Assembly (NCBI GenBank): GCA_963719285.1
Contig: CAVRBO010000001.1
Location: forward strand, 186,001-250,000
Length of the DNA stretch: 64,000 nucleotides
Source: C-114 sp963719285
GTDB lineage: Bacteria; Chloroflexota; Limnocylindria; Limnocylindrales; CSP1-4
Direction of reading: 5' to 3'
Part shown: one piece after another, positions 39,686-50,666 of the stretch
How the letters are laid out: each line of letters starts with the position of its first letter
How positions within the stretch are numbered: the stretch's first letter is position 1
The notes under the pieces: generated by a model
Told to the model about the DNA's origin: nothing
Database searches by the model: none
The model's input: the letters and a program-made list of their open reading frames with translations, nothing else
Translations under genes and position numbers: made by a program

Positions 39686-41396
39686 CTAGGTCGAGAGGTC
39701 GCGTCGGTGCATCCCGAGCGCGCCCACGGCGACGCCGCCCGCCGCGAGCGCGAGGAGGAGCAGCGTCCCCGGCACGTCGAAGATCCCGATCATGGGCTGG
39801 CCGAGGTGGGCGCTGAGCGACAGGCCGGCGAACTCGGGTGAGAACTTCGCGGTGGTCGCGATCAGGTCGTACAGGAAGAACGCGAACACGAGGATCGCCG
39901 GGGTCGCGGCCGTGAGACCGACGAAGCCGAGGCCGAACACGGCGATGCCGATGCCGGCCAGGGCAGCCGCGTAGAGACCCGCGATCCAGACGCCGACGAA
40001 CGGCTGGACCGGGTCGCCGCCACCACCGGCCACCCCGATCGCGGCGAGGAGGCCCATGACCAGGGTCTGCAGGGCGATCGCCGCGTACAGGCCCACGGAG
40101 GTCCCGATGAGCCAGCGCGCCCGGGAGACGGGCGTCGAGAGGAGCATGTCGAGGCGCTTCTCGTTCTCGTCCGAGGCGATCCCGCTCAGGTACGTGGCGG
40201 TCGCCAGGCCCATGATCACGATCCCGAAGCTGAAGAACGCGAGCTGGAGGAAATCCTTCCGGCGTCCGCCACGGGACCCCGGAGTAGAGCGCGTCGATCA
40301 GCTTGGCGATGTTGGGATCGTTCGCCAGCTTGACGAACCCGGAGCCCGAGATCGCCACGAGGAACCCGTAGGCGCCGATCGATGCCCCCCACGCGATCGC
40401 CCCACCCCGCCAGGCGAGGAACCCCTGGCCCGCCGGCGACCCCATGAGGAAGCGCCGCCCGGGCAGCCCGACCCGGGGGAGGCTCACCGCGGCGCCCAGG
40501 TCGCGCCGCTCGAAGGCGAGGACCCCGAGCCCGAACAGGACGACGAGGAGCACGATGACCGGGATCATCGAGACGACGTCCCAGCTGCCCGCCAGCGGCC
40601 GCATCTTCGCGGCCCACGAGATCCACGAGAGCGGCTTGAGGACCTCCAGGGCCGACACGACACTGGAGTAGGCGTTGATCAGATACGCCGCGAACAGGGC
40701 GACGGCCCCGAGCCCGGCGGCCGCGCCCCGTCCGACGAATGATGAGAGGGCGAACGCGACCGCTCCGCCCACGAGGCCGAGGAGCGCAGTTGCTGCGAAC
40801 TGGGCGAACGCGTTCGGGAACGGGATGTCGTCGCCGGGGACCGTCCCGTAGACCGCGCCCGTGAGCGTCGTGATCACGGACAGGATGACCACCGCGAGTG
40901 CGAGACCGACGAGGTGAACGCCGATCTTCTCTATGGCCAGCCGGCGACGCGAGATCGGTGCCGCCGCCAGCAACTCGAGGCTCTTGTTGCGGATCTCGGT
41001 GCCGAGCGTGCCCGAGAGGGCGACGAAGGACCACAGGCCGAACAGCAGCTGCATCGACCCGCCGATCCGCCAGCTGATGAGTCCGCCGAGACGGTCGACG
41101 TTGATCGGATCGCCGAGCAGGCCCGCGATCGCGGGCCCCATCCCGACGAGCGCGGACACGAACGCCGTGCGGCTGAGCGCCGTGGGGAACGCGGCGGCCG
41201 CGGCCGCGCCGATGGACAGGATGAGCAGGCCGAACCCAACGCCCGCGAACACGATGGCCCGGCGGCTGTCGAGCATGCCCTTGCGGAAGACGCTGCCCGG
41301 CCCCCGCAGCGGCCACTTCTGGGGTTTGGGCGTGGATCGCCGGACGAGTCGGCGCGGCACAAGGCGCGCCGGAAGGGACACGACCCTAGCGATCAT
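39686..41396 (-). pseudogene. Duplicated ABC-2 permease, frameshifted
   Basis: It is a polytopic membrane protein of about 570 aa with two repeated six-helix halves. The first half runs from MIARVVSLPARL through GTEIRNKSLELLAAAPISRRR. The second contains SDENEKRLDMLLSTPVSRARW, the same coupling-helix motif. Near 40275 one extra base in a GGGGTCCC run shifts the frame. Dropping it joins LIDALYSG to RKDFLQLAFFSFGIVIMG. It overlaps the ATPase by 11 bases and forms an exporter with it. Confidence 0.8.
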
Positions 41397-42282
41397 GGCC
41401 GGCCCCGTACTGGGCGAGGAAGACCTCCTCGAGGGTGGGTTCCCGGCTCACGAAGTCGACGAGGTCATAGGACGCCGCGACCTTGACGATGGGGGCGATC
41501 GGGCCGGCGACGTGCATCCGCAGGACGTGGTCCTCCGTCGTGACCTTGCTCACGCCGGGGATGGCCGCGAACCTGTCGGCCGGCACGGGCCCGCTGAAGC
41601 GCAGCTCCACCTGGTGGACGGACAGGTCCCGGAGCGCCTCGACCCGGTCGATCTGGACGATCCGTCCGTCGCGGATGATCGCCACCCGCTCGCACATCTT
41701 CTCGACCTCGTCGATGAGGTGGGACGACAGGAAGATCGTCCGGTTCGCGGCCTTGGCCTCGTTGACCAGGCCCATGAACGTCTGCTGGACGAGCGGGTCG
41801 AGGCCCGAGGTGGGCTCGTCGAGGATCAGCAGGTCCGGCTTGTGCTGGAACGCGATGACGAGCCCGACCTTCTGCTTGTTGCCCTTCGAGTACTCGCGGA
41901 ACTTGCGGGTCGGGTCCAGGTCCAGGCGTTCGATGAGGGAACGCTGGTAGGCGGCGTCGACCCCGCCCCGAAGGTTCGCGAAGTACGCGATCGTCTCGCC
42001 CCCGGTGAGACGATCGTAGAGCGAGAACTCACCGGGCAGGTAGCCCACCCGGCGGTGGATGGCCACCGGGTCGGTCGTCGTCTCGATGTCGAAGACGAAC
42101 GCGCGCCCGGTCGTCGGGCGGATGAGATCGAGCAGCACCCGGATCGTCGTGGTCTTGCCGGCACCGTTCGGCCCGAGATAGCCGAACACTTCGCCCGCAT
42201 CGACGCTCAGGTCAAGGTCGATGACGCCGCGGTGGCTGCCGTAGGCCTTGGTCAGCTGTTCGATCCGGATGACGGGACTCAT
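41386..42282 (-). CDS. ABC exporter ATPase paired with the duplicated permease
   Basis: The 298-aa protein has Walker A GPNGAGKTT, the signature EYSKGNKQKVGLVIAF and Walker B LLILDEPTSGLD. Switch His follows in LSSHLIDEVE. ATG 42282 overlaps the regulator stop by four bases (ATGA), whereas the longer upstream reading is a shadow. With the permease and the GbsR-type regulator it forms a three-gene export unit. Confidence 0.93.
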   Translation of the reverse strand: MSPVIRIEQLTKAYGSHRGVIDLDLSVDAGEVFGYLGPNGAGKTTTIRVLLDLIRPTTGRAFVFDIETTTDPVAIHRRVGYLPGEFSLYDRLTGGETIAYFANLRGGVDAAYQRSLIERLDLDPTRKFREYSKGNKQKVGLVIAFQHKPDLLILDEPTSGLDPLVQQTFMGLVNEAKAANRTIFLSSHLIDEVEKMCERVAIIRDGRIVQIDRVEALRDLSVHQVELRFSGPVPADRFAAIPGVSKVTTEDHVLRMHVAGPIAPIVKVAASYDLVDFVSREPTLEEVFLAQYGAGHDR

Positions 42283-42776
42283 CGCGACTCCTTGAAGTGG
42301 CGGCGTTGCCATTCCTCGACCATCGTGGGCATATGCTCCTCGAAGTAGGCGTACAGGTCGTTCAGCGCCTCGAGGCGGGCGCGGTCCTCGGGTGGCCAGC
42401 CGGCCAGCAGCCCGAGTCCGCGCTCGGTGACCCGGTGGACCCTGGCCACCTGGGCCGTCGCTCCGTCCATGAGCGCCCGAATGCTCTCCGGCGTTACGCG
42501 GAACCGGTCGGCGCGAACACCGGCCTGCGACACGCGTTCGACGAGGCCGCCCCGGACGAGCAGGCGGACCATCGTGCTGATCGACCCGCCGCTGGCCTGC
42601 AGTTCCAGGGCCAGCGACGCTGCCGTCTGCTCGGCCGGGCGGCATACGAGCAGGAATGCGAGGATCCGCCCGGCCATCCGGGGCAGACCCTCGGACTCGA
42701 ACGTGATCGCGACCTCTTCGACGAAGGCGCGCGTAGGGTCGTCGGCCTTCTTCGCGAGGTCGATCTTCGTCGACAT
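42279..42776 (-). CDS. GbsR/MarR-family transcriptional regulator
   Basis: The protein has about 165 aa and a winged helix covering residues 35-95 (ILAFLLVCRPAEQTAASLAL, then SISTMVRLLVRGGLVERV). The C-terminal helices favour dimerisation. Regulators of this type often sit directly before ABC-2 exporters and repress them until a ligand binds. A palindrome 15 bases upstream of its ATG (42792-42805) is the likely operator. I chose MSTKIDLAKK as start; two further in-frame ATGs upstream overlap the operator region. Confidence 0.82.
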   Translation of the reverse strand: MSTKIDLAKKADDPTRAFVEEVAITFESEGLPRMAGRILAFLLVCRPAEQTAASLALELQASGGSISTMVRLLVRGGLVERVSQAGVRADRFRVTPESIRALMDGATAQVARVHRVTERGLGLLAGWPPEDRARLEALNDLYAYFEEHMPTMVEEWQRRHFKESR

Positions 42777-42791
42777 GGCGCGCATCATACA

Positions 42792-42805
42792 ACTGAAGTT
42801 TCAGT
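42792..42805. promoter_or_regulatory. Operator palindrome ACTGAA-GT-TTCAGT
   Basis: A perfect six-base inverted repeat around two bases, in an AT-richer patch between the regulator and the divergent AAA gene. It fits a site for the adjacent GbsR/MarR-type protein. Its position next to the regulator start suggests autoregulation and possibly control of the AAA-VWA unit too. Confidence 0.55.
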
Positions 42806-42908
42806 CGCGATAGAAGGTGGCGACGGGCCGGACGGGCCGTTTGACGGTCCGACGGGGCACGCGTAGGCTCGGCGTCCCGAGCCCCCATCCACGCGCCGGA
42901 GACCCCAG

Positions 42909-44351
42909 ATGACAGAGTCGCCCGAGCCCACGCCGGCCCCGCGTACCCTCGGCGAACTACGTGCCTCGGGCTGGCGCTCGCGGACCGTCAAGGAAGAGAT
43001 GCGGACGAACCTGCTCGCGCGGCTGGGGGAGGGCCGGGAGGTCTTCCCGGGCGTGCTCGGCTTCGAGGACACGGTGCTGCCTGCGGTCGAGAACGCCATC
43101 CTCGCCGGCCAGGACCTCGTCTTCCTCGGCGAGCGTGGCCAGGCCAAGACCCGGATGGCGCGGCTGCTCATCGGCCTCCTCGACGCGTGGCTTCCGACGG
43201 TCGCCGGTGGCGAGCTCAACGACGACCCGACGGCGCCGGTGAGCGCTTCCGCCCGGGCGATCGTCGGCGAGAAGGGCGACGAGACCCCGATCGCCTGGCT
43301 GCCTCGCGACCGCCGCTATGGCGAGAAGCTCGCGACGCCGGACATCACGATCGCCGACCTCATCGGCGAGGTGGACCCGGTCAAGGTCGCCGAGGGCCGC
43401 TACCTGTCCGACGAGCAGACCCTCCATTACGGGCTGATCCCGCGCGCGAACCGGGGCATCTTCGCGATCAACGAGCTGCCGGACCTGGCCGAGCGGATCC
43501 AGGTCGGCCTTCTCAACATCCTGGAGGAGCGGGACGTCCAGGTCCGTGGCTACACGGTCCGCCTGCCGCTCGACCTGTTCGTGGTGGCCAGCGCGAATCC
43601 CGAGGACTACACCTCGCGCGGCCGGATCATCACGCCGCTCAAGGACCGGCTCGGGTCGCAGATCCGGACGCACTACCCCCGGACGCTCGAGCACGAGATG
43701 GCCATCGTCCGCCAGGAACGACTCCGATTCCCGGAGGACGAGGGCGTGCCGCCCGTGGTCACGCCGGCGTTCATGGAGGAGATCGTCGCCGAGCTCACCC
43801 ATCTCGCGCGGCGGGCGCCTGAGATCAGCCAGCGCAGCGGCGTGTCGGTGCGGGTCAGCGTCGCCAACGCCGAGGTGCTCGAGGCAGCCGCCCTGAAGCG
43901 CGCGATCCGCCTCGGCGAACCCGGCGGTGCGCCGCGGGTGAGCGACCTCGGGGCGGTCCTCGCCTCGACCGCCGGCAAGGTCGAGCTCGAGACCGTGGGC
44001 GAGGATGTGCCCGAGGAACGGATCGTCGAACGGCTCATCACCAAGGCCCTGTTCGCGACATTCGGTACGCGCATGGCCGGCGTCGACCTGGACGAGATCG
44101 TCGACGCGTTCGACGGCGGCCTGGTCATGGAGACCGGCGACCGGATCCCGTCGCGCGAGTACGTGCGCTGGATGCGCGAGGTCCCGGGGCTGCCCTCGGC
44201 GATCCTGGCCACCGGCGTCGAGCCGGTGAAGGGGGAGCCGACGGCCGCGGCCGTGACTGCCTCCGCGGTCGAGTTCATCCTGGAGGGGTTGCATCTCCAG
44301 CGCCGGCTCAACAAGGACCGCGCCCACGGCTCGGTGGTCTACCGGCGATGA
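42909..44351 (+). CDS. Chelatase-like AAA+ ATPase (partner of the VWA protein)
   Basis: The 480-aa AAA+ ATPase has a modified P-loop GERGQAKTRMARLL (around residues 75-88), then FAINELPDLAERIQ (Walker B region) and VVASANPEDYTSRGRIITPL (sensor 1). This is the magnesium-chelatase I / MoxR pattern. It overlaps the VWA gene by four bases (ATGA). Such AAA-VWA pairs act as metal-insertion or remodelling chaperones. Its target here is not clear. It is distinct from CoxD. Confidence 0.82.
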   Translation: MTESPEPTPAPRTLGELRASGWRSRTVKEEMRTNLLARLGEGREVFPGVLGFEDTVLPAVENAILAGQDLVFLGERGQAKTRMARLLIGLLDAWLPTVAGGELNDDPTAPVSASARAIVGEKGDETPIAWLPRDRRYGEKLATPDITIADLIGEVDPVKVAEGRYLSDEQTLHYGLIPRANRGIFAINELPDLAERIQVGLLNILEERDVQVRGYTVRLPLDLFVVASANPEDYTSRGRIITPLKDRLGSQIRTHYPRTLEHEMAIVRQERLRFPEDEGVPPVVTPAFMEEIVAELTHLARRAPEISQRSGVSVRVSVANAEVLEAAALKRAIRLGEPGGAPRVSDLGAVLASTAGKVELETVGEDVPEERIVERLITKALFATFGTRMAGVDLDEIVDAFDGGLVMETGDRIPSREYVRWMREVPGLPSAILATGVEPVKGEPTAAAVTASAVEFILEGLHLQRRLNKDRAHGSVVYRR

Positions 44352-46552
44352 CCGGCCTGGGCTACACGCCCGACCGGCGCGACCTGCGCGACGCGGGGAC
44401 CGGGATCGAGCCACCGGATCGGCTGCTCGCCCGTGCCGCCCGCTATTCGCACTGGGACGGCAGCCAGGCCGTGCCGGACCTCGCGGCCGACGAGATCCTC
44501 GACGCGCTGGCCGACGACATGATGGCCGAGGGCGACCTCGAGGCGGCGCTGCGCCGGCTCATGGAGCGCGGCTGGCGCTCGTCCGACAGCACCCGCGGGG
44601 ACATGGCCGGCCTGCGCGACCTGCTCGACCGGCTGGCACGCCGGCGCGAAGAGCTGCTCGACCGGTACAAGCTCGGCGACGTGCTGGGCGACGTCCGCCG
44701 GGAGCTCGACGAGATCGTCGACGAAGAGCGGGCAGGGGTCGAGGCGCGGCTCGACCGTGCCGCCGGGAGGCAGGCGCCTGCGCCATCCGACGCGCCCGGG
44801 AGGCTGGGAGCGCCGGGAGCGCCGAGGACGCGTCGCCGTCCGGTGCCGAGGGCGCGTCACCGTCCGCCGCCCAGGAGCCCGCCGACCCCGCCCTCCGGGC
44901 GATGCTTCGCGATGCCGCGGCGAAACGGCTCGACCAGCTCGACGAGCTGCCACCGGACGTCGGTGGGCGGATCCGGGGCCTCGAGGAGTACGACTTCATG
45001 GAGTCGGGCGCCCGCGAGCGGTTCGAGGCCCTCGTGGAGAAGCTTCGCAAGCAGGTCCTCGACCAGTTCGTCGGCGGGATGTCGGACGCGATCAGGAACA
45101 CCTCGCCGGAGGACCTCGCCGCGAACAGGGAGATGGTCCGCGACCTCAACCAGCTCCTCCAGGAACGGGTCGCCGGCCGGGATCCGGACATCTCGGAGTT
45201 CATGGCCAAGCACGGCTCGTTCTTCCCCGGCGCCGAGAGCCTGGACGACATCATCGAGCAGCTCGCCCAGCGGATGGCCGCGCTCCAGTCGCTCCTCCAG
45301 TCCATGTCGCCCGAGCAGCGGGCCGAGCTCCAGGACGCGATGGATGCCCTGCTCCGGGACGACCGGCTGCGCTGGGACCTCGCCCAGCTGGCCGCGACGA
45401 TGGACCAGCTGCTGCCCGGTGGACTCGGCGAGCGCTACCGGTTCGGCGGCGACGAGCCACTGGGGCTCGAGGGGGCGCTCGCCCAGATGGCCGACCTCCA
45501 GGCGCTCGACGCGCTCGAGGAGCAGCTCGACGGGATCGGCGGTCCGGGCGACCTTTCCGAGGTGGACCGCGACCGCGTCGCCAGTCTGCTCGGAGACGAT
45601 GCCGCGCGTGACCTCGATGCGCTCGACGAACTCGCGAAGCAGCTCGAGCGGGCCGGCTACCTCACCCGCGATGGCGATCGGCTCGAGCTGACGCCCCGAG
45701 GCAGCCGGCGGATCGGCCAGAAGGTGCTGGACGACCTGTTCGCCAGGCTTCGGCGCGACGCATTCGGTGGCCATCGCGTCGAGCGCGCCGGCAGCGGTGG
45801 CGAGCGCGATGAGACGACGAAGCCGTACGAGTTCGGCGACCCGTTCCACCTGGAGCTGCGGCGAACCTTGGCCAACGCCCTGACCCGCGAGGAGAACGCC
45901 CCGGGCCGTCGGGCCGGTCGCGGCGGTGACGTTGACGCCCTCCGACTTCGAGGTCTTCCGGACCGAGCAGACGACCAAGACCTCGACCGTCCTGCTCGTG
46001 GACATGAGCCGCTCGATGCTGCTGCGGGGCTGCTTCGTGGCCGCCAAGAAAGTCGCGGTCGCGCTGGACACGCTCATCCGGACCCAGTTCCCGCGCGACG
46101 ACCTGACGATCGTCGGGTTCGCCTATTACGCCCGCGAGATCCGGCCGCAGGCGCTGGCCCAGCTGTCGTGGCACGGCTACGAGTACGGCACGAACCTCCA
46201 GCACGCGCTCATGCTGGCCCGCCGGGTCCTGGCCCGGAGCCACGGGGCGAACAAGGAGATCGTGGTCATCACGGACGGCGAACCCACCGCCCACATCGAG
46301 GACGGCCAGGTCGAGTTCAACTACCCGCCGACCCGCAAGACGATCACGGAGACGCTCCGCGAGGTCCAGCGTTGCACGAAGGATGGGATCACCATCAACA
46401 CGTTCATGCTCGAGCGGTCCAAGGCGCTCGCCGACTTCGTGGCCCTGGTGACCCGGCTCAATCGCGGTCGCGCGTTCTACGCCGAGCCCGAGCACCTGGG
46501 CGAATACGTCCTCGTCGACTTCGTGTCACGCAGGACGAAACACGTCTCCTGA
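44348..46552 (+). pseudogene. VWA-domain chelatase-like protein, frameshifted twice
   Basis: The N-terminal part (MTGLGYTPDRRDL, then ARYSHWDGSQ) runs to about 44805, where one base is missing. The middle part, a helical region of some 350 residues (DPALRAMLRDAAAKRL, then DLARLRRD-like stretches), runs to a CCCC tract near 45905, where one base is extra. The C-terminal VWA domain has MIDAS LLVDMSRSM and VVITDGEPTAHIEDG. Repaired, it has about 734 aa and pairs with the upstream AAA ATPase. Confidence 0.8.
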
Positions 46553-46695
46553 GTCGTGCGCGGCGGCCGCGCAGCCGCCGGTCCCCCCGGGGTAGCATCG
46601 GAGACCTTGAGCGACGCCGTCCCCGGTCCCAGAGGGCGCCCCGTCGCATGTAGTCGGCGCCGACGCGATCGCGTTCGGCCCGGCGAGGAGGTCAG

Positions 46696-47205
46696 GTGGA
46701 TCAGTACCTGTTCCCGATCCTGCTGTACGCCCACGTCCTGGGGGCGATCAGCACGTTCGGGCCATCGTTCGTCTTCCCGTTGCTCGCGCGGCAGAGCCAG
46801 CGGATGCCCCAGGGCGGCCACTTCGCCGCCGTGCTCGGCGATATCATCGAACGCCGGATCATCATCCCGGGAGCGATCGTCCAGGGCATCACCGGCGTCG
46901 GCCTCGCGATCATCCTCGCCGGCCGCGGAGTGGACTTCTCGAGCGCGCCCTTCCGTTGGCTCGCCGTGGGGATCGTGCTGTACCTCATCGCGGTCGGCTA
47001 CGCGATCTTCGTCCAGGCGAAGCTGGCGGAACGGATGGTCGAGATCACCAAGGGGATGTCTGGCCCACCGCCGGCCGGTGCGCCCGCCGGACCGCCGCCC
47101 GAGCTCATCGAGACCGCCGCCAAGCTCCAGCGCGGTGGCATGGTGCTGACCGTCCTGCTCGTCACGATCGTGTTCTTCATGGTGGTCAAGCCGACGCTCG
47201 GCTGA
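46696..47205 (+). CDS. DUF2269-like four-helix membrane protein
   Basis: The 169-aa protein has four helices: FPILLYAHVLGAISTFG, PGAIVQGITGVGLAIIL, WLAVGIVLYLIAVGYAIF and VLTVLLVTIVFFMVVKP. The His in the first helix (YAHVLG) is typical of the DUF2269/CopD-like family, which may bind heme. A Pro-rich loop separates helices 3 and 4. The start is GTG with GGAGG upstream. Function unknown. Confidence 0.72.
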   Translation: MDQYLFPILLYAHVLGAISTFGPSFVFPLLARQSQRMPQGGHFAAVLGDIIERRIIIPGAIVQGITGVGLAIILAGRGVDFSSAPFRWLAVGIVLYLIAVGYAIFVQAKLAERMVEITKGMSGPPPAGAPAGPPPELIETAAKLQRGGMVLTVLLVTIVFFMVVKPTLG

Positions 47206-47279
47206 TCGCCGCCGTCGCCGGCCCGGGCGGCGCGACCCGGCTACGATGATGGGGCACGAATCGCAAGGAGACCTCGTTC

Positions 47280-48688
47280 ATGCCCCTCGTCGCCTCGTCG
47301 CCGCCCGAGCTCCTCGCCGCCCTCGCCGGCCTGTGCCACCTCGACGGGGAGCGGCTGCGGATCGACGACGAGGCCGGTTTCCGCGACCGGGGCATCCGGG
47401 ACGTCGCCTGGACGGCGGCGTTCGCCACTGATCCCGGCGCCATCGAGGCCGCCCAGTGGCTCGCCTGGGAGGCGCGCAGGAGCTCGGCGCGCACAGCGCG
47501 AGCATCCAGGACCTGTACATGGCCCGAGCCCGCGGCGAGGTTTCGGGCTTCACGGTCCCGGCCATCAATATCCGGGCCCAGACCTTCGACATGGCCCGGA
47601 CGGTCTACCAGGCGGCCGAGGCGGGCGGCGTCGGCGCGGTGATCCTCGAGCTCGCCCGGAGCGAGCAGACGTACACGTTCCAGCGGCCGATCGACTACGC
47701 GACGAGCGTGCTGGCCGGGGCGGTGGCGGCCGGCTGGCACGGGCCCGTCTTCCTCCAGGGCGACCACTACCAGTTCAATGCCAGGAAGTACGCCGCCGAT
47801 CCCGAGTCGATGACCGAGGAGATCCGGCGCGCCTGCCGTCTGGCCGTCGACGCCGGCTACCGCAACATCGACATCGACAGCTCGACCCTCGTCGACCTGT
47901 CCCTGCCCACCGTCGACGACCAGCAGCGCGCGAACTACGAACGGGCGGCCGAGCTCACGGCCCTCATCCGAACGCTTGAGACCGACGGACTGACCGTCAG
48001 CGTCGGTGGCGAGATCGGTGAGGTCGGCAAGGAGAACTCGAACGAGGCCGAGTTGCGCGCGTTCCTGGCCGGCTACCACCGCGAGCTCGAGGCCCGCTCC
48101 CCGGGTGCCATCGGCATCAGCAAGGTGAGCGTGCAGACCGGCACCAGCCACGGCGGGGTCGTGCTGCCGGACGGCACCGTCGGCAAGGTCGCGGTCGACT
48201 TCTCGGTCCACGAGCGGCTGGGTGCCGTCGCCCGGGCGGAATACGGCCTCGCCGGCACGGTCCAGCACGGCGCGAGTACGCTGCCGGACGAGCTCTTCCA
48301 CCGCTTCCGAGAGGTCGAGACGGCCGAGATCCACCTGGCGACCGGGTTCCAGAACCTGTTGTTCGACCACCCGGCGTTCCCGGCGGAGCTCCACGACGCG
48401 ATCGCCCACTGGTGCGTGGAGAACGCGGCCGACGAACGCAAGCCGGAGCAGACCGAGCAGCAGTTCATCTACACGTCGCGCAAGAAGACGATCGGCCCGT
48501 TCAAGCGCCAGTTATGGGACCTGCCGACCAAGGACGAGATCCTGGCCGCTCAGCGGGCCAAGATCGACTTCCTGTTCCGCGAGCTCGGCGTGGACGGCGG
48601 GCGGTCCATGGTGGACCGGTACATCCACCCGGTGTCGGTCCATCGGCCGCCGCCCGAGGCCCTGCGGTCCTCCGTGGCCGCCGGTTGA
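47280..48688 (+). pseudogene. Class II fructose-bisphosphate aldolase-family protein, frameshifted
   Basis: ATG 47280 has AAGGAG ten bases before it. After about 67 codons one base is missing near 47485; restoring it joins QWLAWEA to AQELGAHSASIQDLYMAR. The core shows GFTVPAINIRAQTFD, the metal-site QGDHYQFN and SVGGEIGEVG, and the second His in GTSHGG. Repaired, it has about 469 aa, longer than FBP aldolase, like a subfamily with an extra C-terminal domain. It heads a probable operon with the choline-kinase-like gene. Confidence 0.8.
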
Positions 48689-48730
48689 GCTGACCGGTCC
48701 GCGGGACCGCAAGCGGGCTCTGGGGGCCAC

Positions 48731-49651
48731 GTGACCCTCGAACAGGACCTCGTCGCCGCGCTCCAGGTCGTGCCCGAGATCGCCGGCCGACGCGTCGCCC
48801 TCACGCCGTTATCCGGTGGGATCACCAATCGGAACTTCCTGATCGAGCTGCCCGAGGACCCGGTCCGGTATGTCGTCCGGATGGCCGGCAATGACACCCA
48901 TCTGCTGGGCATCAGCCGCGAGGTCGAGCACGCCGCGACGGTGGCTGCGGCCGGCGTCGGCGTCGGGCCGGAGGTCATCGCGTTCATCCGGAACGGCGGT
49001 TACCTCGTGACCAGGTTCATCGACGGATCGGCCGTGTCCGACGAGGCGGTCCATCGCCCCGAGACGATCCGGCGCGTCGCCGACTCGATCCGGCGGGTCC
49101 ACGATGGACCGGCCATCCCCGGCCTGTTCATCCCGCTCCGCATCGTCGAGGCGTACCGCGCGCTCGCGCTGGCCCGGGGTGTTCCGATCCCCCCGGAATA
49201 CGACGCGGCCCAGGCGGTGGGCAGGCGGATCGAGCTCGCGTTCCTGGCGGACCCGGTCGAGCTGCGCCCCTGCCACAACGACCTGCTCAACGGCAACTTC
49301 ATCGACGATGGGGATCGCATCCGCATCGTCGACTGGGAGTACGCGGGGATGGGCGACCCGTTCTTCGACCTGGGCAACTTCAGCGCGAACCACGGGCTCT
49401 CCGCGGAGGAGGACTCGATCCTCCTTGGCGCCTGGGAGCAGGCCCCGGTCCGCCCGGAGCGCCTCGCCCGCCTGACCTTGATGCGGGTCGTGTCCGACTT
49501 CCGTGAGGCGATGTGGGGTGTCCTGCAGCAGGGCATCAGCACGCTCGATGTCGACTTCGTCGCGTACGCGTCCCGGCACTTCGAGCGGTTGCTGGCGACG
49601 GCCGCGACGCCCGCCTTCGAGCGCGCCCTCCGGGAGACGGGCGGCACCTGA
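48731..49651 (+). CDS. Choline/ethanolamine kinase-like phosphotransferase (first)
   Basis: The 306-aa kinase has the catalytic loop CHNDLLNGNFI (around residues 182-192) and the Mg-binding IVDWEYAGMGDPFFDL. The N-terminal LSGGITNRNFLI marks the nucleotide loop of the LicA/choline-kinase family. It presumably phosphorylates an amino alcohol. It begins 42 bases after the aldolase stop. A paralogue lies at 56979. Confidence 0.85.
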   Translation: MTLEQDLVAALQVVPEIAGRRVALTPLSGGITNRNFLIELPEDPVRYVVRMAGNDTHLLGISREVEHAATVAAAGVGVGPEVIAFIRNGGYLVTRFIDGSAVSDEAVHRPETIRRVADSIRRVHDGPAIPGLFIPLRIVEAYRALALARGVPIPPEYDAAQAVGRRIELAFLADPVELRPCHNDLLNGNFIDDGDRIRIVDWEYAGMGDPFFDLGNFSANHGLSAEEDSILLGAWEQAPVRPERLARLTLMRVVSDFREAMWGVLQQGISTLDVDFVAYASRHFERLLATAATPAFERALRETGGT

Positions 49652-49687
49652 CGCTCGCGCCGCGGGCGGGGCATCCGAAACGGTGGG

Positions 49688-50473
49688 TCAGCGGACCTCG
49701 TCCACGTCTGTCCACCACTGGCGGCGATCGCCGACCCGGGCACGCATCCGCCAGGCCATGGACTTCGGTACGTCGTCGATCAGGCTCTTGACGGCCCGGA
49801 CGGAAGCCAGGACCCGGGCGCGTTGCGCCTCGTCGAGTTGCCCGTAGTGCTCGGCCAGCCGGGCGACCTTCTCGAGGTTCTGGGTCATCGTCCTCCACAG
49901 GCCCCAGTCGTCGGCCGCGAGGCGAGCGAGACGGTCGCGGTCGATCGTGTCCGCGTCACCGGTCGCGAGTGGGTGGTCGAGGAGCAGGAGGACGATGTCG
50001 ACGATGTCCTTCTCGTTGATGCGCACGATCTGCAACTTCGAGAGGAGCAGTTCGGCGAGCGGTATCGTGGGGCTGTCCGCCTCGAGCCGCCCCGCGAGGG
50101 GGATGAGGTGGCAGAACTCGAGGCGGTCGTAGAAGACATCCAGGTGGATGGTCCGCGTCGGGTCGTCGAAGATCGATCGGCTCCCTTCGGACGAGATGTA
50201 GACGGCCCGATCGTCGACATACCCGAGGCTGGTCAGCAGGGCGGTCAACGGCCGTCCGGAAGCGCGATAGGCCGCGAAGTCGATGTCCGCGTACGTCCGT
50301 TCGAAGCTCGGCAGGAGGGCCTTCGAATCCGGGCAGTGCAGCGCCACGCCGATCGAGCCGAGCACGCGCAGAGCGATGCCCGCGGCGCCCGCCGCCTCCA
50401 CGAGCCGGCCGACCTCGGCCTCGAGGATCGCGCGATCGATCGTGAGCGACGAAGGGTCGCGGGGTCCTGTCAC
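49688..50473 (-). CDS. Nucleotidyltransferase-fold protein
   Basis: The protein has about 261 aa and a GTG start. An LGSIGVALHCPDS segment is followed by YADIDFAAY, the G-S and D-x-D pattern of the nucleotidyltransferase superfamily (MNT/AbiEii-like). The helical C-terminal part has LLLSKLQIVRINEKDIVDI. It is antisense to its neighbours and unpaired, so I see no toxin-antitoxin partner. Substrate unknown. Confidence 0.6.
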   Translation of the reverse strand: MTGPRDPSSLTIDRAILEAEVGRLVEAAGAAGIALRVLGSIGVALHCPDSKALLPSFERTYADIDFAAYRASGRPLTALLTSLGYVDDRAVYISSEGSRSIFDDPTRTIHLDVFYDRLEFCHLIPLAGRLEADSPTIPLAELLLSKLQIVRINEKDIVDIVLLLLDHPLATGDADTIDRDRLARLAADDWGLWRTMTQNLEKVARLAEHYGQLDEAQRARVLASVRAVKSLIDDVPKSMAWRMRARVGDRRQWWTDVDEVR

Positions 50474-50666
50474 AGCGCGATCGTAGCGGAGCGGAGCGCG
50501 GCGCACGGATCGACCGTTCGCGCCGGGGTCCGGTATGTGTATTGTTCGTCGCACTTCGACGAGGGTACCCAGCCCAGGTGGACGTTCTCGTGGATCCGAT
50601 CCGGGCACTGATCGCCGCGGAGGTCCTGATCGACCTCGGCGCCGGTCACGTCCGCGGCTGACCGGG

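Noticed and set aside
49688..50473. A toxin-antitoxin module built on the nucleotidyltransferase
   Set aside because: No small partner gene of the HEPN or AbiEi type is adjacent.
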